NCBI GenBank assembly: GCA_021323635.1
Contig: JAJPKQ010000007.1
Location: 36,274-100,273, forward strand
DNA length: 64,000 nucleotides
Direction: 5' to 3'
DNA from: a bacterium
GTDB lineage: Bacteria > Actinomycetota > Thermoleophilia > Solirubrobacterales > Solirubrobacteraceae
Part shown: piece after piece, positions 17,016 to 25,887 of the stretch
Position numbering within the stretch: the stretch's first letter is position 1
How the letters are laid out: the number at the start of each line of letters is the position of its first letter
Translations under genes and position numbers: made by a program
The notes under the pieces: generated by a model
Database searches by the model: none
What the model was told of the DNA's origin: nothing
What the model saw: only the letters and a program-made list of their open reading frames with translations

Positions 17016-17042
17016 TTGGCACTCTCCCCTCGAGAGTGCCAG
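17016..17042 (-). promoter_or_regulatory. CIRCE operator of groESL (HrcA site)
   Basis: TTGGCACTC-N9-GAGTGCCAG is a near-perfect match to the CIRCE consensus TTAGCACTC-N9-GAGTGCTAA, with matched changes at position 3 of each arm that keep the symmetry. It lies 58 bases upstream of groES. HrcA binding here represses groESL until heat shock; hrcA itself is not in the window. TATACC on the minus strand just upstream (about 17054-17059) may be the -10 element. Confidence 0.9.
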
Positions 17043-17184
17043 ATCTGGCAGAGGTATAGCAGAGATTCAGGCAAGCAGGCACCCTGCCCACGAGATGCTC
17101 ACAAGCCTGCCGGCTGGAGCCGGGGGTAGGCGGTCGCGGCCTCGCTCTGCGGGCCACCGGCGCGCGCCGGGCTGCGCGGCGGCG

Positions 17185-17583
17185 CTAGTTCTGCGCCCCG
17201 CCGAAGCCCTTCATCGCCTGGGTCATGTGCGGCGGGTTGTCGACGACCTGCGAGAAGCGCACAACGGTGACCGTGTCCTCCATCGAGACCTTGCGGCCGT
17301 AGATCTGCTCGAGGAAGGCGATCAGCTCCTCGTGACGGCGAAACTCGGGGTTGTCGTGCTTGATGTCACGCGGCGAGAGGTCGGCGAGGCGCATGACCTC
17401 GACCTGGTCGATCACCGCCTCGAAGATCCGTTCGCGTGGCGAGTACTGATAGCCGATCGTCACCAGAACAAGCTGGTTCTTGCGGTACTTATGCGACTTG
17501 TCTCCAAGCCTGATGGTGGCCGTCTTGCGCCCGCGCTTGAGCTCGTCCGCGAAGATCGTCGAGTAGAAGTTGAGAACTTGCAT
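17185..17583 (-). CDS. ASCH domain protein
   Basis: The 132-residue protein has an ASCH (PUA-like, RNA-binding) fold: FADELKRGRKTATIRLGDK carries the family's G-K-T/R-x-T-I-R pattern near residue 17, followed by NQLVLVTIGY and a C-terminal TVVRFSQV strand. ASCH proteins are proposed to bind RNA in translation regulation or act as small nucleoside amidohydrolases. The gene starts at ATG 17583, 56 bases downstream of the Crp/Fnr-like gene on the same strand. Function beyond the domain is unknown. Confidence 0.75.
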   Translation of the reverse strand: MQVLNFYSTIFADELKRGRKTATIRLGDKSHKYRKNQLVLVTIGYQYSPRERIFEAVIDQVEVMRLADLSPRDIKHDNPEFRRHEELIAFLEQIYGRKVSMEDTVTVVRFSQVVDNPPHMTQAMKGFGGAQN

Positions 17584-17639
17584 GCAACCAGGCAGGCTAT
17601 CGGTCTTCGCCCCTTTTGCGAAGCCCGCCGCGGCGCCGC

Positions 17640-18386
17640 TCAGAAGATGTAGGCCCGCAGCGCGGCGGGATCGTGAACCACCAGGCGCCCGCGTCCCTGG
17701 GAGATGACCCCGGCGCGCTCCAGCACCGCCAGGAAGCGGCTGGCGGACTCGCGCGATGAGCCGGCGAGCTTGGCGAGGTCGGCCTGCGTCGCCATCACCA
17801 GCACATCGCGGGCTCCCTGCGTCCCCGCAGCGCCGCCGTGCTGCTCGGAGCGCTCTGCAAGCGTGCGCTCGACCAGCTGGTGGAGAACCGCGGCAACGCG
17901 GCTCTGCACGGTCTGGAAGGACTGCCGAGCCAGGCGCTCATTGGTCTCGCGCAGCCTGCGGCCGAGCGCGATCACCAGACGCGCTGAGATCTCCGGATGC
18001 TGGCGCATCAGCTGGCGCATGTCGCGGCCGAGCACGCCGATCACCTGGAGGTCCTCGGTCGCCTCGACCGTCGCCGAGCGCCGCTCCTCCTCGAACATCG
18101 CAAGCTCTCCGAAGATCTCGCCAGGGCCGAAGGTTGCAAGCGTGATTGCACGTCCGCCGGCGTGCTCGCGCACGGCGCGGCAGTGGCCGGATCGAACTAT
18201 GTAGCAGGTGTCACTGGCGTCGCCCTCGCGAAAGACGATCTCGCCGGCGGAGAAGCGACGCGGAACGGCGACCTGGGCGATGCGCTCGAGATCCTCGGGC
18301 GCAAGCTCCGCGAAGACCGGGACGTGCGCAAGCAGCCTGACGGTCTCCTCGAAGGTCGGGCTGGCGCTCGAGCGTGCTGGCACCAT
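17640..18386 (-). CDS. Crp/Fnr family transcription regulator
   Basis: The 248-residue protein has an N-terminal cyclic-nucleotide-binding beta roll (residues about 15-130, with FREGDASDTCYIVRSG and FGPGEIFGELAMFEEERRSATV, the phosphate-binding cassette region). A long dimerisation helix follows, then a C-terminal winged helix-turn-helix in which ATQADLAKLAGSSRESASR is the recognition element. GELAMFEEERRSAT retains the Glu and Arg that contact cAMP in true Crp proteins, so cAMP or a related effector is possible. No FNR-type N-terminal Cys cluster is visible. ATG 18386; targets unknown. Confidence 0.88.
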   Translation of the reverse strand: MVPARSSASPTFEETVRLLAHVPVFAELAPEDLERIAQVAVPRRFSAGEIVFREGDASDTCYIVRSGHCRAVREHAGGRAITLATFGPGEIFGELAMFEEERRSATVEATEDLQVIGVLGRDMRQLMRQHPEISARLVIALGRRLRETNERLARQSFQTVQSRVAAVLHQLVERTLAERSEQHGGAAGTQGARDVLVMATQADLAKLAGSSRESASRFLAVLERAGVISQGRGRLVVHDPAALRAYIF

Positions 18387-18463
18387 CCCTGAGTGAATAG
18401 CAGACGCTATGCAGTCTCCGGCGGCAGCCTCCTTGAGCTGGGCCCCAGCCGCTGCCAGTCGGC

Positions 18464-19243
18464 TCAGGCGTACTGCGCGACGGAGTCAAACAGGCGCGGG
18501 TCGTTGGTGATGATGCCGTCGACCCCGAGCACGCTCAGCGAGCCGATGATCGCCGGGTCATCGACGGTCCATGCATAGAGCTCCCCGCCGGCGGCCGCGA
18601 CGGCGGCAGCGAGCGCGGGGCTGATCAGCCGCCAGTGGGCCATCAGCGCATCGACGTGGCCGGCTTCGATCACCGCGCGCGCCCGCGCGGGCAGGATCCG
18701 CCGTCCCAGCCACAGCGCGAGCAGGGCAGGAGCAGCGGTGAGCGCGCTGGCGGTGTAGTCGCGCCTGGCGCGCGGCACCGACCAGCCCAGGCGCACCTGG
18801 GGAGCGCGCTTGCGGATCGAGATGAGCTCTTTGAGGTAGGTGCAGCTGAGCAGCGATCGCTCCGCAAGCCCGCTGCGCTCCAGGTCGTCGACAACCCGCA
18901 GGCCGTAACCCGGGAGCTTGAGATCGACGTCGAAGGCAAGCTCGCGGTAGGGGTCGCCCGCGAGGTGTGAAAGCGCGGTGGCCAGCGGCAGCGGCTCGCG
19001 GCTGTAGAGGTCGCTGTAGTCGTGGGCTATGAAGAGCTCGCCGCTGCCGTCCGTCCGCTCGGGCAGCACGTCGAGCTCGATCATCTCCACCCCTGCCAGC
19101 AGCGCAGCCTGAAAGCTTGCAAGGGTGTTGCCGGGGGCGATGTGCGCAGCGCCCTTGTGACCCACGCGCAGCGGCTGGGGGCGGGCGCTGGCGCTCGGCT
19201 CCCCGCCGCTTGCGCGCTCCCTGTGCTCTGACTGCCTGGCCAT
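18464..19243 (-). CDS. Glycerophosphodiester phosphodiesterase-like protein
   Basis: The 259-residue protein shows the GDPD TIM-barrel pattern: VGHKGAAHIAPGNTLASF near residue 30, then EMIELDVLPE, FIAHDYSDLY, FDVDLK and the C-terminal LYAWTVDDPAIIGSL and GVDGIITNDPRL. These enzymes release glycerol 3-phosphate from deacylated phospholipids. Two active-site positions differ from the usual HRG...PENT: Lys replaces Arg, and Gly replaces the metal-binding Glu in APGNT, so activity may be altered. ATG 19243 is 10 bases after the upstream UDG stop; the open frame to 19312 overlaps that gene and is rejected. Confidence 0.75.
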   Translation of the reverse strand: MARQSEHRERASGGEPSASARPQPLRVGHKGAAHIAPGNTLASFQAALLAGVEMIELDVLPERTDGSGELFIAHDYSDLYSREPLPLATALSHLAGDPYRELAFDVDLKLPGYGLRVVDDLERSGLAERSLLSCTYLKELISIRKRAPQVRLGWSVPRARRDYTASALTAAPALLALWLGRRILPARARAVIEAGHVDALMAHWRLISPALAAAVAAAGGELYAWTVDDPAIIGSLSVLGVDGIITNDPRLFDSVAQYA

Positions 19244-19253
19244 CACAGCGAGG

Positions 19254-20006
19254 CTAGCGGGGCTCCTGCTCACCGGCGCCGGCAAGCGCACGCGCGCGCT
19301 CCAGCACCGCATCGATCATCGCCTCGGTGAGGCGGCCGGTGAAGGTGTTCTGCTGGCTGGGATGAAAGCAGCCCAGCAGCCGGTGGCGCCCAAGCGCGAC
19401 CTCGGCGCCGTGGGCAAAGCGCGGTCGCGGGCGCACAGCGCGCGCCTCCTGCTCGAGCAGCCGCAGCGCGGCAGCCCACGCGAAGGCGCCGAGGCAGACG
19501 ATCACGCGTAGCCCGCCGAGGATCTCAAGCTCTGCGCGCACATAGGGCAGGCAGGCGTCGCGCTCGGAGGTGGAGGGACGGTTGGCGGGTGGCGCGCAGC
19601 GCACCGCCGCGGTGATGTAGACGTCGCGTAGGCGCAGCGAGTCGGCGCGATGGCGCGAGCTCGGCGCGCTTGCCAGCCCGGCGCGGTGCAGGGCGGCAAA
19701 GAGGAAGTCGCCGGAGCGGTCGCCCGTGAACATGCGCCCGGTGCGGTTTGCGCCGTGGGCGGCGGGTGCCAGGCCGAGCAGCATGATGCGCGCCTGCGGA
19801 TCGCCGAAGCCCGGCAGCGGGCGGCCCCAGTACTCCTGATCGCGGAAGGCCGCGCGGCGCTCGCGCGCAACCTGCTCGCGCCAGGCCACCAGCCGCTCGC
19901 AGCGCCGGCAGCCGATCACCCGCTCGCCCAGCTGTGCGAGCGCGAGCGCTCTCCCGCTGCTGCAGGCGCCGTCGGGGGCGCCGCTCGAATACGCTTGCGC
20001 AGACAT
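19254..20006 (-). CDS. Uracil-DNA glycosylase, family 5 (UdgB-like, Fe-S)
   Basis: This 250-residue base-excision repair enzyme removes uracil and related deaminated bases. Motif A reads GLAPAAHGANRTGRMFTGD, typical of family 5, where the canonical motif-A Asp is absent. Motif B is HPSQQNTFTGRL. Cysteines in IGCRRCE, VRCAPPAN and DACLPY fit the 4Fe-4S ligand set. The ATG at 20004-20006 shares the palindrome CATG with the start of the divergent lipoprotein gene. The gene is followed closely by the GDPD-like gene. Confidence 0.88.
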   Translation of the reverse strand: MSAQAYSSGAPDGACSSGRALALAQLGERVIGCRRCERLVAWREQVARERRAAFRDQEYWGRPLPGFGDPQARIMLLGLAPAAHGANRTGRMFTGDRSGDFLFAALHRAGLASAPSSRHRADSLRLRDVYITAAVRCAPPANRPSTSERDACLPYVRAELEILGGLRVIVCLGAFAWAAALRLLEQEARAVRPRPRFAHGAEVALGRHRLLGCFHPSQQNTFTGRLTEAMIDAVLERARALAGAGEQEPR

Positions 20007-20436
20007 GCAGCTCACATCCAAGCAGCCGCTGTGCCTGGCCTGTGCGATCGCCTCGGCAGCAGCCCTTGCGGGCTGCGGGGGCACCGTCTCGACGGGCTCC
20101 TACAGCGGCGAAAGCCACGCGGTGGCGGAACGCATCTCAGCGTTCCAGCGCGATGCAACCGAAGCAAGCCAGAAGAAGGTCTGCAATGAAGACCTCTCGG
20201 CCAAGCTGCGCGAGCAGATCGCAAAGTCCGGCAAGGGCTGCGAAGAAGCGCTCAAGGAACAGCTCAAGGCGGTGGAGGACATCACGCTTGAAGTCAAGTC
20301 GATCTCGGTACAGGGCAAGAGCGCAAGCGCGCAGGTGAGCAGCACCTACTCGGGCAAGCCCTGCGCCTCGACCCTGCTGCTCGCCAAGGAAGGCAGCGCC
20401 TGGCGGATCTCGGGGCAGCGCAGCAGCTGCAGGTAG
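20005..20436 (+). CDS. Small secreted lipoprotein, NTF2-like shape
   Basis: The 143-residue protein has a lipoprotein signal peptide ending in the lipobox LAGC (Cys about 24), followed by a Gly/Ser linker. The mature part is an alpha segment followed by beta strands (ITLEVKSISVQ, KSASAQVSSTYS, TLLLAKEGSAWRISG), resembling the NTF2-like cone of DUF4878-type lipoproteins. Four further cysteines could form two disulfides. The start overlaps that of the divergent UDG gene. Function unknown; envelope location is predicted from the lipobox. Confidence 0.75.
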   Translation: MQLTSKQPLCLACAIASAAALAGCGGTVSTGSYSGESHAVAERISAFQRDATEASQKKVCNEDLSAKLREQIAKSGKGCEEALKEQLKAVEDITLEVKSISVQGKSASAQVSSTYSGKPCASTLLLAKEGSAWRISGQRSSCR

Positions 20437-20472
20437 ACTCACCCGCCCCTGCCAGGCCCCGGCGCGCCACTC

Positions 20473-21486
20473 CTAGCTGCCGGTGAGCGCGCGCCCATAG
20501 TGGCGCTCGTAGTAGGCGCGGTAATCCCCGGAGCGGATCGGCTCCCACCAGGCGCGATTGCGCCGATACCACTCCACCGTCCGCGCAAGCCCCTCTGCAA
20601 GCCCGACCGCCGGCGACCAGCCGAGCGCTTCCACCCGCTCCGAGGAGAGCGAGTAGCGGCGGTCGTGGCCAGGGCGGTCGCGGATGTGCTCGATCTGGGT
20701 CTCCGCAGCGCCCGTGAGCGCGACGATCTGCCTGACGATATCGATGTTGGCGCACTCGTCGGGGCCGCCGACGTTGTAGACCTCGCCCGCGGCGCCTGCT
20801 TCGAGCACGCGGCCGATCGCAGCGGCAAAGTCGGTCACAAAGAGCCAGTTGCGCACCTGCAGGCCATCGCCGTAGATCGGCAGGTGCTCGCCTTCCAGCG
20901 CATTCAGCACCATCAGCGGGATCAGCTTCTCGGGATACTGATAGGGGCCGTAGTTGTTCGACCCACGGCAGATGCATGCCTGAAGCCCATGGGTGCGGTG
21001 GTAGCTCTGCACGAGCAGGTCGGCGCCGGCCTTGCTTGCCGAGTAGGGCGAGGAGGGAAGCAGCGGCGAGGTCTCGTTGAAGGAGCCCTGCTCGATCGAG
21101 CCGTAGACCTCGTCGGTCGAGATCTGGATCAACCGCAGCGAGTGGCGACGAGCGGCCTCGAGCAGGGTGAAGGTGCCGAGCACGTTCGTGCGCACAAAGG
21201 CATCGGGCGCTTCGATCGAGCGGTCGACGTGGGTCTCGGCGGCAAAGTTGACGATCGCCTCGACGCCGGGCAGCGCGCCGAGGGCGCGCTCGACGTCCTG
21301 CTCGCTCTCGATCGCGCCCTGAAGGAAGGTGAAGCCGGGCTCCTGCTCGATGTCGGCCAAGCTCTCGCGCCGCCCGGCGTAGGTGAGCTTGTCGAGCACC
21401 AGGATCTGATCTTCGTGCTCGCGCACGCGGACGCGCACGAAGTTCGAGCCGATGAAGCCCGCCCCGCCGCAGACGATGATCCTCAT
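20473..21486 (-). CDS. rmlB: dTDP-glucose 4,6-dehydratase
   Basis: The 337-residue extended SDR enzyme makes dTDP-4-keto-6-deoxyglucose, step two of dTDP-L-rhamnose synthesis. The NAD-binding GGAGFIGSNF lies at the N-terminus, STDEVYGSIEQG carries the catalytic Thr-Asp-Glu, and YSASKAGADLLV carries the YxxxK pair. The ATG overlaps the rmlD stop (ATGA), so the two are co-translated. Confidence 0.95.
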   Translation of the reverse strand: MRIIVCGGAGFIGSNFVRVRVREHEDQILVLDKLTYAGRRESLADIEQEPGFTFLQGAIESEQDVERALGALPGVEAIVNFAAETHVDRSIEAPDAFVRTNVLGTFTLLEAARRHSLRLIQISTDEVYGSIEQGSFNETSPLLPSSPYSASKAGADLLVQSYHRTHGLQACICRGSNNYGPYQYPEKLIPLMVLNALEGEHLPIYGDGLQVRNWLFVTDFAAAIGRVLEAGAAGEVYNVGGPDECANIDIVRQIVALTGAAETQIEHIRDRPGHDRRYSLSSERVEALGWSPAVGLAEGLARTVEWYRRNRAWWEPIRSGDYRAYYERHYGRALTGS

Positions 21487-22403
21487 GCGCGCATGATTCC
21501 AGCTCGCGCCGCAAGATAGCCTTCAAGCCCCTGCTGCCAGGGCGGGAGCGCGATCACATCCGACCGCTCGCTCGCCAGGGCGGAGTAGGCCGGGCGGGGC
21601 GCGGCGCGGCCGCTCTCGGCGCTGCCGATTGCCTGGACGCGGCAGTCCAGCTCCGCCTGGCGGAAGATCTCACGCGCAAAGCCACACCAGGAGACCTCGC
21701 CGCCCCCTGCAAGGTGAACGATCCCGCGCACGGAGCGCTCGAGCAACCCGATCAGGGCGGGCGCCAGATGGCCGGTCCAGGTCGGTGTCCCGACCTGGTC
21801 ATCGACGACTGAGACCGCTCCGCGCTCCCCTGCCAGCCGCAGCATCGTCGCGACGAAGTTGCGGCCACCCAGCCCAAAGAGCCAGGAGCTGCGCACGATC
21901 GTGTGCTGACCGCCGGCCGCTGCCACCGCCTCCTCGCCGGCGCGCTTGCTCATCCCGTATGCGCCGCAGGGCGCGGGGGGATCTGACTCGCGATAGGGGT
22001 CTCCGGGCGCGTGGGCGCCCGCTGCGCCGGGGCGCACCCCACCGAAGACATAGTCGCTTGAGATGTGCAGCAGCGGTATCGAGCGCGCAGCCGCTGCTTG
22101 CGCAAGCAGCCCAGGGCCCTCGGCATTGACGGCAAAGGCCTCCTCGCGGCGCTGCTCGGCACCGTCCACGTCCGTGAACGCCGCGCAGTTGACGATCGCC
22201 GGGGAGGGATCCTCAGACGCCGCGCCGCTTGCTTCTGCCGGCTCGCCATCCGCCAAGCGCTCGAGCGCCGCGGTCACTTGGCGCTCGTCGCAGATGTCAA
22301 GCTGTGCGTGGGGCAGCGCAAGCACGCGGTGCCCGGCGCGGTCGGCGGCGCGGATCAGGTCGGCGGCAAGCATGCCACCGGCGCCTGTGATCAGAATGCG
22401 CAT
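21483..22403 (-). CDS. rmlD: dTDP-4-dehydrorhamnose reductase
   Basis: The 306-residue SDR-family enzyme performs the last step of dTDP-L-rhamnose synthesis. Visible are the N-terminal GAGGMLAADLI nucleotide loop, NCAAFTDVDGAE, HISSDYVFGG and YGMSKRAGEEAV (YxxxK). It precedes rmlB with a stop/start overlap. rmlA lies about 4 kb upstream on the same strand beyond the WxL operon; no rmlC (3,5-epimerase) was seen. Confidence 0.92.
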   Translation of the reverse strand: MRILITGAGGMLAADLIRAADRAGHRVLALPHAQLDICDERQVTAALERLADGEPAEASGAASEDPSPAIVNCAAFTDVDGAEQRREEAFAVNAEGPGLLAQAAAARSIPLLHISSDYVFGGVRPGAAGAHAPGDPYRESDPPAPCGAYGMSKRAGEEAVAAAGGQHTIVRSSWLFGLGGRNFVATMLRLAGERGAVSVVDDQVGTPTWTGHLAPALIGLLERSVRGIVHLAGGGEVSWCGFAREIFRQAELDCRVQAIGSAESGRAAPRPAYSALASERSDVIALPPWQQGLEGYLAARAGIMRA

Positions 22404-22465
22404 GGCTGGAAGCTAGTCGATCTCCCCCGAGCGGCGCCCAGGTGGCGCGCAGCCGCGAAGCTGCC

Positions 22466-24805
22466 CTACGGCCCGCTTGCAAGCGTCAGCGTCCAGGTGG
22501 AGCTGTAGCTGCCCTTGTGGGCATCGGCGGGCACGGCCAGCTTGAGGTAGCTGACCACGCGCGCCGGGCCGACGCCGCTGCCGGGCTGCGCGTCGAAGAT
22601 CTTCACCGGCGCCGGCGCCGGTTCACCGGCGGGGAGGGTGAGCGGGGTGGAGACCGCATTGACCGGCGGGGCGCAGCCGCCTTCCCCGAGGGCAGATTCG
22701 TTGCGCGTGATCGTGAGCGCGCCGGAGGGAAGCGTGGCGCCGGCAACATCCTTGAACGGGGTCGAGGTCGCTTCGATCGACCAGCCGGGCAGCGTAGGCG
22801 ATTCATCGTCGACCGTCAGCAGGAGCGCGCTTTCTGCAACCTCGTTCTTGCCGTTCAGGCGCAGCGCGGGCAGCGCAAGGGTGGGCGGCCCGGCAATCGT
22901 CGCTTCGCCGCTTGCGCAGGAGCTCTCGAAGGAGATGATCTCGCCGCCTTCGCCGACCGCAAAGCCGCGCAGCGCATTCGCGAAGGAGACTCCATGTAGG
23001 GTCTTTGGCGCCGGGTCATAGATCGTGCCGCCGTACTTCGCGGAGACTTCGTTGTAGGGGGTGCTCTCGATCGTGCCGCCTTCGCCGACGCCGAAGCAGA
23101 TACCTGCGGCCGGGCAGCTGCCCGCGTACCAGGTCTCCGTTCGTCGCAGTTCCAGTTCGCTCCAGCTTTCACCGCCGTTTGTCGTCTTGTAGGCGTAGCC
23201 TTCAGCGCCGCCGATCCAGCATTCGGAGGCGCTTGCGCAGTCCGCCGCGTAGAAGGTCATCGTGCGCGGCGAGGTGCGTGCGCTCCAGCCTTCGCCGCCG
23301 TTGGCGCTCGTGTAGATGGCGCCGCCGGCGCCGGCGGCAAGGCAGAAGCTGCCGCTGCAGCTGACCGAGTAGAGCGTTTCTGATCCCAGCGGCCCGCGGC
23401 TGCTCCACGCTTCGCCGCCGTCGGCGCTGGTGTAGACGCCTCCGCCTTCGCCCACCGCCACGCAGGCGCCGGCGCTCGTGCAGGAGACCGCCTCCAGCGT
23501 GCCGCCGCCAAGGGGCGAGCGCGCCGTCCATGCTTCGCCGCCGTCGGCGCTCGTAAGCACGGTTCCGGCGGCGCCGACTGCCACGCAGTCGAGCGCCGAG
23601 GCGCACGAGACGCCGTCGAGCGCCTCCGTCGTCGGGGTGCTGTGCAGGGCCCATTCCGAGCCGTTGCTCGTGGTGATGACGGTGCCGGCGGCGCCGACAG
23701 CAACGCAGGCAACGATGCCCCCGCAGGAGACCGCAGCGAGGTTGGCGGTGGTGGGTGAGGGCGGCTGCACCCAACCCATGCCGCCGCCATCGGAGTTGCG
23801 CAGGATCTCGGCGACCGCGCCGACCGTCACGCAGACCAGCCGCGTGGGGCAGGAGATGCCGTAGAGATTGTCGGTCGTGTCCGCTGAGCCGTGCAGCCAG
23901 GTTGTGCCGCCGTTCTCGCTGTAGAGCATCGTTGCCAGTTCCTGGCCCTTGTCTCCGACGGCGATGCAGCGGATCGTGCTGGTGCAGGCGATCGCATTGA
24001 GTTCGTAGGAGACGGTGGAGGCGCTCGCGCTCCAGGAGGCGCCGCCGGAGCTGCTCTTGAGGATCACCCCGCCGGCGCCGACCGCATAGCAGATCGACCC
24101 GCTTGGGCAGTCGACGCCGTTGAGCTGCGCGGTGCTCCCTGTTTCGCGCGCCATCCAGCCTTCGCCGAAGTTGTCGCTGGTGAGGCTCACCCCGCCGGCG
24201 CCGACCGCCACGCAGATGCCGGTGGGCAGGCAGGAGAGCGCGCGCAGTTCCTGCGCAGTGGACACGCTCACGACGCTGAAGCTTTCACCGCCATTCACAG
24301 AGCGCAGCACCGTTCCGGCGGCGCCCACCGCGACGCAGTCGCTGGTGGTCGGGCAGGAGACCGCGGCGAGGCTGCTCGTGGTCGGAGAGCTGACCGCGCT
24401 CCAAGCTTCGCCGCCGTCGGTCGAGCGCAGGATCGCTCCACCGGCGCCGACCGCCAGGCAGAGGGTCGTGCTCGCACAGGAGACCGAGCGCAGTTCGGCT
24501 GAGCTGGGCGAGGTGCGCTTGCTCCATTCCGGTTCGCCGCTGCTTGCGGTCTGCTCGATCGTGCCTTCGGCCCCGACCGCCACACACCACGCGCTTGTCG
24601 GGCACGAGACGGAATTGATCGTCGCGGTGATGCTGCCGCCCACTGTCTGCGGCTCCCACTCGCAGCCGCTCACCGCAAGCGCGCACACCAGGATTAGGAG
24701 CGCGGCTGGCGCTCGCGCTGCGCCGATGCCCGCGCGGATGCGCCTCAGGCCGCTCGCCTGCGCTCCCCGCGCGTGTGCGCGCTCACGGTCAGAGGCGCTG
24801 GCCAT
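22466..24805 (-). CDS. Surface lipoprotein: about 14 Ycf48/BNR-like propeller repeats plus a C-terminal WxL domain
   Basis: This is a 779-residue protein. A signal peptide ends in a lipobox (LAVSGC). It is followed by about 14 tandem repeats of about 42 residues, with consensus VSCxSxxxCVAVGAGGxI-x-TSADGGExW. Nearly every repeat carries one Cys pair 6-7 residues apart, likely a disulfide per blade; 14 repeats would suit two seven-bladed propellers. The last 160 residues carry a WxL-type domain (LPGWSIEATSTPF, then GSYSSTWTLTLASGP), which in Firmicutes binds peptidoglycan non-covalently. ATG 24805 overlaps the stop of the DUF916-type gene by 17 bases. Ligand unknown. The longer frame upstream of 24805 is out-of-frame read of the neighbour. 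Confidence 0.8.
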   Translation of the reverse strand: MASASDRERAHARGAQASGLRRIRAGIGAARAPAALLILVCALAVSGCEWEPQTVGGSITATINSVSCPTSAWCVAVGAEGTIEQTASSGEPEWSKRTSPSSAELRSVSCASTTLCLAVGAGGAILRSTDGGEAWSAVSSPTTSSLAAVSCPTTSDCVAVGAAGTVLRSVNGGESFSVVSVSTAQELRALSCLPTGICVAVGAGGVSLTSDNFGEGWMARETGSTAQLNGVDCPSGSICYAVGAGGVILKSSSGGASWSASASTVSYELNAIACTSTIRCIAVGDKGQELATMLYSENGGTTWLHGSADTTDNLYGISCPTRLVCVTVGAVAEILRNSDGGGMGWVQPPSPTTANLAAVSCGGIVACVAVGAAGTVITTSNGSEWALHSTPTTEALDGVSCASALDCVAVGAAGTVLTSADGGEAWTARSPLGGGTLEAVSCTSAGACVAVGEGGGVYTSADGGEAWSSRGPLGSETLYSVSCSGSFCLAAGAGGAIYTSANGGEGWSARTSPRTMTFYAADCASASECWIGGAEGYAYKTTNGGESWSELELRRTETWYAGSCPAAGICFGVGEGGTIESTPYNEVSAKYGGTIYDPAPKTLHGVSFANALRGFAVGEGGEIISFESSCASGEATIAGPPTLALPALRLNGKNEVAESALLLTVDDESPTLPGWSIEATSTPFKDVAGATLPSGALTITRNESALGEGGCAPPVNAVSTPLTLPAGEPAPAPVKIFDAQPGSGVGPARVVSYLKLAVPADAHKGSYSSTWTLTLASGP

Positions 24806-25880
24806 GGCCGTAGGCGACCGGCTCGGAGCGCCTGCGCTCGCGACGGCGCACAAACAACAACAGCAGCAGCGAGACCAGCGCGGCGGCGGCGCAGGCGCCT
24901 GCCAGGAGCGCCCAGGGGAGTGGGGTCCGACGGCGCGCTGTGGGAGCAGCGGAGCTGCTGCCGGCCAGCGGCTGACCCAAGCTCGCAGCGGCGCTGATCG
25001 TGACAGCCTGCCCGCAGTCGCTGGCCTGGGCGGCGATGGTGTAGGCGCCGGGCGCAAGCGGTTGAGGCCAGGGCAGCGGGTAGGGGATCGTATCTCCGGG
25101 CAGGATCGCTTCAAGGCGGCGGGAGACTGTCCGCGTCGCCCCCTGCGCGCCATGCAGGGTGACCGTAAGCGCGGGCTTGCAGAGCAGGCGGCCGCCATTG
25201 CGCAGCGCGACGATCACCGCCGCTCGCTGCGTGCCGCCAAGCGGGCCGAGCGAGGCGCCCTCGACCTGGATCTGCGCAGCTGCGGGCCCCGGCACGATCA
25301 CCTCGACGCCGATCACGATGCGCAGGATCTGGGTGATCGAGAAGCGCCCTCCCGAGCGGCTGGGGGTGGCATTCTGAAAGGCGATGCCGGCAAGGTGATC
25401 GCCCGGCTGGGTGCCGCGCGGCACGCGCACCGTGAAGGCGAGGCGGCGCGCGCCCCCGGGCGCCAGGGTCACTCTGGCAAGCGCTGGCGTCACCCAGCGA
25501 CCGGGGCCGTGCATCGCGCTGCCGCGGCTTGAGTAGACGGCCCCCGACGTCACGCCGGTCAGCCCTTCGACGGGGTAGACGAGGATGCTGACGGTGTGCG
25601 ATGAGGAGTTGCGCAGAAGCGCTTCCTCGTGAGCTGTGCCGCCGGCAGCGATGTGCGGACGAAAGTATGAGCGCGTGATCGGTTCGCCGGCGCTGAAGGT
25701 CGCCGGGACGGCGGAGATCCCGCCAAGCTGCGGCGCGCCTTCGCCTGCGAGCGCGCTCGGCGCCGCAGCGGCTGCGAGCGCCAGGATGATGCCGCACCGG
25801 CTCGCCAGAGCGCGGCCTCGCGCCAGCGGGCGCGCTGGCGCAGAGCCGATCATGCCAGCGGGTGGCCGGAGCCCGCTCAT
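24789..25880 (-). CDS. WxL-interacting protein (DUF916-type) with C-terminal membrane anchor
   Basis: This 363-residue protein has an N-terminal signal peptide (hydrophobic core about residues 28-44). An immunoglobulin-like region follows (YFRPHIAAGGTAHEEALLRNSS, shortened here to its start YFRPHIAAGG), with VTLAPGGARRLAFTVRVP and DHLAGIAFQN, which match the DUF916 peptidoglycan-binding domain of WxL-interacting proteins. A second beta domain (about 190-290) precedes a membrane helix and an Arg-rich cytoplasmic tail (FVRRRERRR). In enterococci such proteins bind WxL partners at the cell wall. It lies between two WxL-domain genes, 7 bases after the small one, in one operon. Confidence 0.78.
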   Translation of the reverse strand: MSGLRPPAGMIGSAPARPLARGRALASRCGIILALAAAAAPSALAGEGAPQLGGISAVPATFSAGEPITRSYFRPHIAAGGTAHEEALLRNSSSHTVSILVYPVEGLTGVTSGAVYSSRGSAMHGPGRWVTPALARVTLAPGGARRLAFTVRVPRGTQPGDHLAGIAFQNATPSRSGGRFSITQILRIVIGVEVIVPGPAAAQIQVEGASLGPLGGTQRAAVIVALRNGGRLLCKPALTVTLHGAQGATRTVSRRLEAILPGDTIPYPLPWPQPLAPGAYTIAAQASDCGQAVTISAAASLGQPLAGSSSAAPTARRRTPLPWALLAGACAAAALVSLLLLLFVRRRERRRSEPVAYGHGQRL

Positions 25881-25887
25881 CGCCCGC

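Noticed and set aside
24120..25532. 470-codon frame opposite the WxL genes
   Set aside because: The Val/Ala/Pro-rich repeats mirror the propeller repeats on the other strand; no independent support.
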